Origin: Acidimicrobiaceae bacterium
Lineage (GTDB): Bacteria; Actinomycetota; Acidimicrobiia; Acidimicrobiales; Aldehydirespiratoraceae
DNA: 35,637 nt
Direction of reading: 5' to 3'
NCBI GenBank assembly: GCA_009843735.1
Contig: VYCW01000009.1
Coordinates: 1-35,637, forward strand
The notes under the pieces are model-generated. The model saw nothing but the letters and a program-made list of their open reading frames with translations, made no database searches and was not told the DNA's origin. This document shows positions 30,937 through 35,637 of this stretch, piece by piece. Made by a program: the position numbers and the translations under genes. Numbering within the stretch: position 1 is the stretch's first letter; every line of letters begins with the position of its first letter.

Positions 30937-31860
30937 CTAGAAGAGCAGCCACGGCACCGAGGGGTCGTCCCAGTGCTCCACCCTCCGCAACAGCTCTGTG
31001 TCGGCGTCCGGCACCACTCCCCACAGACAGGCGAGCCAGACCAACTCGATCACCTCGTCGGCGGCGTAGACGCGAGCCAGCAGGCGATCGTTCACCGAGC
31101 CGTCGTAGGTGTCGTGGATCCGCTCCCGCACATCCGGCTCCAGGTCGTGGCGCTCATACTGCAGCAGCACCGCCGACAGGTCCACCTCCGGCGGGCCGAC
31201 CCCGAGGTAGTCGAGATCGACGAGCGCCAGAGTGCCGTCGTCGCGGCGCACGGCGTTGGTCGGGAAGGCGTCGCCGTGGATCAGCACCCTCCGGCGCTCC
31301 TCGCCGCTGAGACTGGCCCAGTACTCGCTCAGGGCCTCCACCCGGCGGTGCAGCTCGTCCCCTAGGAAGCCGCGCACATCGGCTGGCACACCCCTCGCCG
31401 TCATCAGCGGCAGCCGGTCCGTCCATCGCGTCAGAAAGGACACGCTGGGATCCCACGCCACCAGTGAGCCGGACGGCTCGGTGCGGTGGCACTGCGAGAT
31501 CAGCGTGACGAGCGTCTCGAGGGGCAGCTCATCGACAGGGGAGTGCATTGGCCAGAAGGTGACGATCCGACCGTCGCTCAGCCGGCACGGATCGCACAGC
31601 GGCGCCACCATCGGCGCGCCCGCGGCCGCCATCTGAACGACATGGCTCAGAAGGGCGGCATGGGTCTCCAGCGGGCGAAGGAAGATGTAGGCGACCCTGG
31701 CCACGACCCTGTCGTCGAGGCTCGCCAGCACGATGTGGTTGCCCACCCGAAGCAGCCGGAACTCAGCGGTGGTGAGCCCCAGCCCGCGAGCGGTGTCGCG
31801 CACCAGCTCCGCGGTCAGCTCGACATCCAACTCGGCGTCGGTGGCTGCCTGACCATCCAC
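30937..31860 (-). CDS. APH/choline-kinase-family phosphotransferase
   Basis: A 307-residue kinase-fold enzyme. The catalytic loop is LIHGDAFPTN (His195, Asp197, Asn202) and the metal-binding Asp lies in LALVDLDYLGVGPPEVDLS, both typical of aminoglycoside/choline phosphotransferases. The N-lobe has VVARVAYIFLRP, where the ATP-binding Lys is replaced by Arg, and the family hinge-like segment WPMHSPVDELP. The substrate could be a small amine or sugar; drug resistance cannot be claimed. It starts at GTG 31860, divergent from the thioredoxin-like gene by 71 nt, a span that must hold promoters for both. Confidence 0.8.
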   Translation of the reverse strand: MDGQAATDAELDVELTAELVRDTARGLGLTTAEFRLLRVGNHIVLASLDDRVVARVAYIFLRPLETHAALLSHVVQMAAAGAPMVAPLCDPCRLSDGRIVTFWPMHSPVDELPLETLVTLISQCHRTEPSGSLVAWDPSVSFLTRWTDRLPLMTARGVPADVRGFLGDELHRRVEALSEYWASLSGEERRRVLIHGDAFPTNAVRRDDGTLALVDLDYLGVGPPEVDLSAVLLQYERHDLEPDVRERIHDTYDGSVNDRLLARVYAADEVIELVWLACLWGVVPDADTELLRRVEHWDDPSVPWLLF

Positions 31861-31931
31861 GATCCCCGACGCTAGTAACCGTCACCCGCGGGAGCGGCAA
31901 CCGCACTCGCCGCCGTATCGTTCGTGTTGCG

Positions 31932-32579
31932 ATGAGGGCTTCCGTTGTCCGCTATCTGGCACTGGGTGTGTTGATGGTCGGGCTGGCCGCAATCGCCTGG
32001 ACGACGCTGGGAGGCGACGGCGCCGACGACGCCGAGACCGCGACGAACACCACGGTCGCCGCCGAAGTCACGACCACGGCGGTCGTTACGACCACCGTGC
32101 CTCCCGAGCCCATCGAGGTTCTGGGGACAGCTGACACGCTCACCGACCTCGACGGCTGGCTCAACACCGACGCCACCTCGCTGGAGGAGATCCGGGCGGC
32201 CAACAAGCTCACGGTGGTGCAGTTCTGGACCTTCGGATGCCGCAACTGCAAGAACACCCTCGACGCCCTCAGCGGGCTCTACGCCGACTTCCGCGACCAA
32301 GGTGTGGAGATCGTGGGAGTGCACTCGCCCGAGTTCTCCTACGAGGCCGACGTGGACAACATCATCGAGGCCGCCGCCGACCTCGGCGTCATCTGGCCCA
32401 TCGCCCTCGACACCGACAAGCGCAACTTCCACCGCTGGCAGCCGGGCAACATCGGCTACTGGCCTCGCGTCTACGTGATCGACGGCGACAACCGGATCCG
32501 ATTCGACCGCACCGGCGACGGCCGGGCCACCTACGAGCAGCTCTACGACACCGTCGAGCGCCTCCTGGCCGATGCGTGA
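31932..32579 (+). CDS. Membrane-anchored thioredoxin-like protein (TlpA/DipZ-type)
   Basis: A 215-residue extracytoplasmic thiol-disulfide protein. One N-terminal helix (YLALGVLMVGLAAIAWTTL) and a Thr/Val linker (TTTAVVTTTVPPEP) precede a redoxin domain. The active site is W-T-F-G-C103-R-N-C106. VEIVGVHSPEFSYEADVDNIIEAAADLGVIWPIALDTD and YWPRVYVIDGDNRIRFDRTGDG carry the TlpA-like strand order with the cis-Pro loop (G-Y-W-P). The W-x-F-x-C-x-N-C site and the long C-terminal half resemble DipZ thioredoxin domains. The CcdA-like gene follows 40 nt downstream and is the likely electron donor across the membrane. Confidence 0.87.
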   Translation: MRASVVRYLALGVLMVGLAAIAWTTLGGDGADDAETATNTTVAAEVTTTAVVTTTVPPEPIEVLGTADTLTDLDGWLNTDATSLEEIRAANKLTVVQFWTFGCRNCKNTLDALSGLYADFRDQGVEIVGVHSPEFSYEADVDNIIEAAADLGVIWPIALDTDKRNFHRWQPGNIGYWPRVYVIDGDNRIRFDRTGDGRATYEQLYDTVERLLADA

Positions 32580-32619
32580 GCGCGCCGGCGACGGCTCCGG
32601 CCGGCGGGGCGGCTGAGCG

Positions 32620-33219
32620 GTGGCGACCTTCCTGGAGGGCGTGGGCTCCATCGGGGTGGCGTGCACCCTGGCGGCGCTGGTGCCCGCGGTGGCGCTGGTG
32701 CTCGTGGCCCGGAAGGCCCGGCTCACGGTCGCTCTGTCCTACCTGGTCGGCGTCGCCCTGCTGACGTGGGCCCGGGCATCGGGCCACTGGGATGTCGAGT
32801 TCAGCGGCGCAGTGATGTTCCTGGCGTCGGCGGCGCTGGTGGTCGGTGTGTTCGTGCTGGCCTACCGGGCCAAGGGGCTGGCGTCGCTAGCAGCCACCGG
32901 CTCGGGAGTGGTGGCCGGCGCCATGGCCGGATGGCTGTGGCGCCCGTGCGTCGGTCCCAAGCTGGGGGAGATCCTCAACAGCACCGACACCGAGGCGGCC
33001 CGGACGCTGGGACTGATGCTCGTCTACATGGCCGGGGCGCTGCTGCCGGCCGTGCTCCTGGCCGTGCTGCCCCACGCGCTGCCCGCCGCCAGGCGGTTCC
33101 TCGACCGACCGCCGGTGGCCGTCGTGGGCGGAGCGGTGGGCGCGGCCTACGCCGTCATTCTGGCCACCGGCCGCTACGACCTCGTGGTCGGCGAGCTCTA
33201 CCGGATGGCAACCACCTGA
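32620..33219 (+). CDS. CcdA/DsbD-like transmembrane electron carrier
   Basis: A 199-residue polytopic protein that should pass electrons from cytoplasmic thioredoxin to the extracytoplasmic thioredoxin-like partner. The two redox Cys of the CcdA family are visible: Cys15 in GVACTLAALVPA and Cys110 in WLWRPCVGPKLGEIL, the latter the family P-C-x-G-P signature. About six helices are present. It starts with GTG 32620, and no strong ribosome site is seen, so coupling to the upstream gene is likely. Together the two genes reproduce, as separate proteins, the membrane and thioredoxin parts of DipZ. Confidence 0.83.
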   Translation: MATFLEGVGSIGVACTLAALVPAVALVLVARKARLTVALSYLVGVALLTWARASGHWDVEFSGAVMFLASAALVVGVFVLAYRAKGLASLAATGSGVVAGAMAGWLWRPCVGPKLGEILNSTDTEAARTLGLMLVYMAGALLPAVLLAVLPHALPAARRFLDRPPVAVVGGAVGAAYAVILATGRYDLVVGELYRMATT

Positions 33220-33283
33220 CCGTCGTCGAACCGGTATCGCGAGGCGCGGCCTCTGCCCTCGGCCCGCCCCAGGCCCGGACAGG

Positions 33284-33289
33284 TATAGC
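33284..33289 (+). promoter_or_regulatory. -10 box of the amino-acid-binding lipoprotein gene
   Basis: TATAGC (33284-33289) ends eight nt before the ATG at 33298, and no ribosome-binding site is present, which indicates leaderless transcription. No strong -35 box is visible. Confidence 0.5.
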
Positions 33290-33297
33290 GTCGCCCC

Positions 33298-34065
33298 ATG
33301 TTCACCAAGATGCGTGCCCCCACAGTGGTCCTCCTAGCGGCGCTCGTGTCCTTGCTGGCCGGGTGCAGTGGCACCGCCACGGACACGGAAACGGTGACGA
33401 TCGCCACCGTCGGCTCATACCATCCCTTCGATTTCGTCAACGACGAGGGCGAGCTGGACGGCCTTGAGCCCGAACTGGGCGACGAGCTGTGCCGGCGCGC
33501 CGACCTCGAGTGCGAGTGGGTCATCAACGACTGGGCGGACATGATCCCCGACCTCGTGGCCGGAGAGTTCGACGCCATCTTCTCGGGCATGAGCATCACC
33601 GCCCAACGCGCGGAGCTGATCGACTTCACCGAGGCGTACTACCCGCCGACCCCCTCGGTGTACGTGGCCCGCGCCGGTGAGGGCGACGAAGCCGTCGAGG
33701 GCACGATCGGCGCGGCGACCAACACCATCTACTCCGACTACTTCACCGAGCTGGGCCGCCCCTTCGTACCGCTCAACGAGGCCGAGGACTTCACGAGCTC
33801 GGTCGATGCGGTGCTCGACGGCACGGTGGACGCCGTCCTCGTGGACCACGGCTACGCCGTCGAGAAGGTCTCGGAGCACGAGGGCCGCCTGGCCATCGTC
33901 GGTCCGTCGGTGCTGCTGGACAGGGGCCTCGGCATCGGCGTCCGCAAGGGCAGCGATCTGAAACCCAAGCTCGACGAGGCCCTGGCGTCCATGAAGGCCG
34001 ACGGCACCGTGAACACCCTCATCCTCAAGTGGGTAGGCCCCAACGCCTCAACGTTCGACCGCTAA
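33298..34065 (+). CDS. Amino-acid-type substrate-binding lipoprotein (SBP_bac_3)
   Basis: A 255-residue ABC-type solute-binding lipoprotein. The signal peptide ends LLAGC with Cys23 as lipid acceptor. The family-3 binding domain follows: TIATVGSYHPFDFVNDEGELDGLEPELGDELCRRADLECEWV, then MIPDLVAGEFDAIFSGMSITAQRAELIDFTEAYYPP (the classical F-D-x-x-x-x-G-M-x-x-T-x-x-R motif), and a C-terminal lobe ending GTVNTLILKWVG. Such proteins deliver polar amino acids to a permease or act as sensors. No permease or ATPase gene lies in the window, so it is an orphan here. Confidence 0.9.
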   Translation: MFTKMRAPTVVLLAALVSLLAGCSGTATDTETVTIATVGSYHPFDFVNDEGELDGLEPELGDELCRRADLECEWVINDWADMIPDLVAGEFDAIFSGMSITAQRAELIDFTEAYYPPTPSVYVARAGEGDEAVEGTIGAATNTIYSDYFTELGRPFVPLNEAEDFTSSVDAVLDGTVDAVLVDHGYAVEKVSEHEGRLAIVGPSVLLDRGLGIGVRKGSDLKPKLDEALASMKADGTVNTLILKWVGPNASTFDR

Positions 34066-34112
34066 GGCCCTGAGCAAGTCCGAGGCTGCTAGCTGTCCGT
34101 GGTCGCAACGAC

Positions 34113-34220
34113 ATGGCGGAGCAACTCCGGCGCAGGTTCGATTTGTTGGTACCCGTGGAGGTGCAGTACGACGATTTTACCGACGACATCCTGGCCGACC
34201 CATTCGAAGAAATATCTTGA
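34113..34220 (+). CDS. Possible small acidic ORF or gene remnant
   Basis: A 35-residue frame (MAEQLRRRFDLLVPVEVQY, then an Asp/Glu-rich end) in the 207-nt gap before the HNH gene. Its composition is protein-like, and it may be the end of a decayed larger gene, but it has no clear ribosome site and no recognised family. Confidence 0.25.
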   Translation: MAEQLRRRFDLLVPVEVQYDDFTDDILADPFEEIS

Positions 34221-34246
34221 AAATAGCTGATAAGGGCTGATAGATG
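34217..34246 (+). promoter_or_regulatory. Possible promoter of the HNH gene
   Basis: TTGAAA (34217-34222) and TAGATG (34241-34246) with an 18-bp spacer lie in a locally AT-rich stretch. The heptamer GCTGATA is repeated in the spacer (34226 and 34236). The boxes are weak. Confidence 0.35.
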
Positions 34247-34272
34247 TCACACCCCTCTGGCATGATGTGCTC

Positions 34273-35637
34273 ATGGGTATCTCGACGGCACGACGGGTGC
34301 GGGAGGGTCTGGCGGAGTTGATCCGCTTCGTGAACGATCCCGCCACCGCGACTTCGGATCTGAAGTTCGTGCTGGCCGAGTGCGGGAGCTTCGGCGGGCA
34401 GTTGGCTGTGCTGCAAGCCGACGCCGCTGCTGGGGTTGCGGAGCGGGAGCGTCACGGCGACGGAGGCGTGGGGGCGCTGGCCCGGGCCGCGGGACTGTTC
34501 AAGAGAGACGCCGCCAGCCAGGTCCAGATGGTTGAGAAGCTCGGTGAGATGTCTGCTGTGCGCGACGCGCTGGAGAGCGGTGACATCTCTGTCGCCAACG
34601 CCAAGACCCTCGCAGCCACGTCCGACAAGACCAGCGTGGACCAGGTGGAGCAGGACTCGGAGCTCTTGGCCAAGGCAGCGGACCTGGCACCCGAGCAGTT
34701 CTCCCGGGAGGCGGGACGGTGGGTCGCGAAGCGTCAGGTCGATGACGGCGAGGAGCGGTACCGGCGTCAACGGGCTCGGCGGCGGCTGAGCTTCTGGGAC
34801 AGCGACGACGGGATGGTGCATCTTCGGGGCGAGCTGGATCCGGTGACGGGCGCCAAGGTGCGAAGACGGTTTGCTCAGGAGGCCGAGCGGTTGCGCCGCC
34901 TGGATTTGCACAGTGCGGACGGGGAGAGGCGCAGCCTTAATCAGCGCACGGCTGACGCACTCGACACGTTGAGCTCACACGGCAGCATCTACTCCAGGGC
35001 TGAGGGGGCAGGACCCGGTGGGCACGGCCGCAGCGGCGCCGGCGCTGACATCAGCGACAGTGTCGGCCCGCGTGATCGCATGCGTGGCTCAAACGGGGAT
35101 CGACGCGGTGAGAGCCGGATTGGCGTAGATGACGCGAGTTCGGCTGGTGGCGAGGTGGGTCCGGCCGAGAACGGCGGCCGCCTGGACCTGACGGGCAGCG
35201 GCGACAGTGGCGGCGGCACCGAGCGTGGGGGCAGGTGCGGGTGTGGGGGTCGGCCGTCGGCTGACATCACCATCGTTCAGCACCTCGACGCCGACGGCAC
35301 CGAGGCGTTCGCGGAGGTCGCCGGGGGCGGGGTGATCCCCCAGAGCGTGCTTGAGGAGCACTTCTGCAACGCCCGGATCACCGGGGTCGTGTTCAGCAGC
35401 GAGGGGGTGCCGCTGTGGCACGGTCACGCCAAGCGGCTGGCGACGAAGGCTCAGATGAACGCGCTGCGGGCCCGCTACGGCGCCTGCGGGGGCTGTGGGG
35501 CGGACATGTGGATATGTCAGGGCCACCACGTCAGACCGGTTCTACGGGGCGGTCCCACCAACATCGACAACATGATGCTGGTGTGTTGGGCCTGCCACCA
35601 GAAGATCCATCACCACGGCTGGCGGGAGGTACCCGAC
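34273..35637 (+). CDS. DUF222-HNH endonuclease family protein, truncated by the window edge
   Basis: 455 codons are present with no stop before the end of the window. The N-terminal half (about 1-215) is helical and has the DUF222 layout: LKFVLAECGSFGGQLAVLQADAAAGVAERERHGDGGV, then AASQVQMVEKLGEMSAVRDALESGDISVANAKTLA, and a WDSDDGMVHLRGELDPVTGAKV element. A Gly/Ser-rich linker follows (about 240-325). The HNH domain is C-x-x-C-G, then CQGHHVRPVLRGGPTNIDNMMLVCWACHQKIHHHGW, with the zinc Cys pairs, the H-H-V catalytic His and the N-x-x-N-M-M-L-V-C core. The family is very common and repeated in actinobacterial genomes; its role is unsettled. ATG 34273 gives a sensible N-terminus. Confidence 0.88.
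   Translation, partial: MGISTARRVREGLAELIRFVNDPATATSDLKFVLAECGSFGGQLAVLQADAAAGVAERERHGDGGVGALARAAGLFKRDAASQVQMVEKLGEMSAVRDALESGDISVANAKTLAATSDKTSVDQVEQDSELLAKAADLAPEQFSREAGRWVAKRQVDDGEERYRRQRARRRLSFWDSDDGMVHLRGELDPVTGAKVRRRFAQEAERLRRLDLHSADGERRSLNQRTADALDTLSSHGSIYSRAEGAGPGGHGRSGAGADISDSVGPRDRMRGSNGDRRGESRIGVDDASSAGGEVGPAENGGRLDLTGSGDSGGGTERGGRCGCGGRPSADITIVQHLDADGTEAFAEVAGGGVIPQSVLEEHFCNARITGVVFSSEGVPLWHGHAKRLATKAQMNALRARYGACGGCGADMWICQGHHVRPVLRGGPTNIDNMMLVCWACHQKIHHHGWREVPD

Noticed and set aside
30937..31860. Aminoglycoside-resistance gene
   Set aside because: The APH fold is shared by many kinases of other substrates, and the usual ATP-binding Lys is not seen. Resistance cannot be supported.

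Overview
The window is high-GC DNA. It has GTG/TTG starts, several promoters whose -10 box sits 7-9 nt before the start codon (leaderless genes), lipoproteins with Thr/Pro/Glu-rich linkers, a DUF222-HNH protein and a pilus locus without an outer-membrane secretin. Together these point to a monoderm actinobacterium, possibly an Acidimicrobiia-like lineage; the lineage is inference, not something seen directly.

Layout. (1) 0.3-3.0 kb: a ParD/ParE-type toxin-antitoxin pair, then a minus-strand group of unknown proteins, one with an apparent frameshift. (2) 3.1-4.7 kb: a lone tyrosine recombinase flanked by three copies of a 14-bp dif-like site, one downstream in inverted orientation and two upstream as a direct repeat. 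(3) 4.9-26.6 kb: a Tad/Flp (type IVc) pilus locus. It holds a minus-strand prepilin peptidase, two pilin paralogues separated by a hairpin, a small coiled-coil membrane protein, and a tightly packed operon: CpaB-like, TadZ-like, TadA, TadB, TadC, a third pilin with a 3' frameshift, a TadE-like minor pilin, a sugar-binding-type lipoprotein, a TadG-like minor pilin and a 3476-residue protein. The last has a TadE-type pilin N-terminus followed by about 26 Calx-beta repeats. (4) 26.6-35.6 kb: a MazE/MazF-type pair, a multi-pass membrane protein, a PD-(D/E)XK nuclease-like protein, a methyltransferase, an APH-family kinase, a thioredoxin/CcdA-like pair, an amino-acid-binding lipoprotein and a 3'-truncated DUF222-HNH gene.

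How the genes work together. The peptidase would trim the three pilins (all cut at G|L-x-T-L-E). TadA would power assembly through the TadB/TadC platform, with TadZ and CpaB as assembly factors. The giant protein ends the operon and is the only minor-pilin-like product that keeps the Glu+5 pilin residue. The most likely reading is that it is built into the pilus, probably at the tip, as a very long Calx-beta adhesin. A roughly 20-residue Cys/Trp cassette is inserted in the same loop of three of its Calx-beta modules and occurs twice in the TadG-like neighbour, which links the two proteins. I consider this giant-pilin adhesin and the recombinase with its dif-like sites the two most novel systems here.
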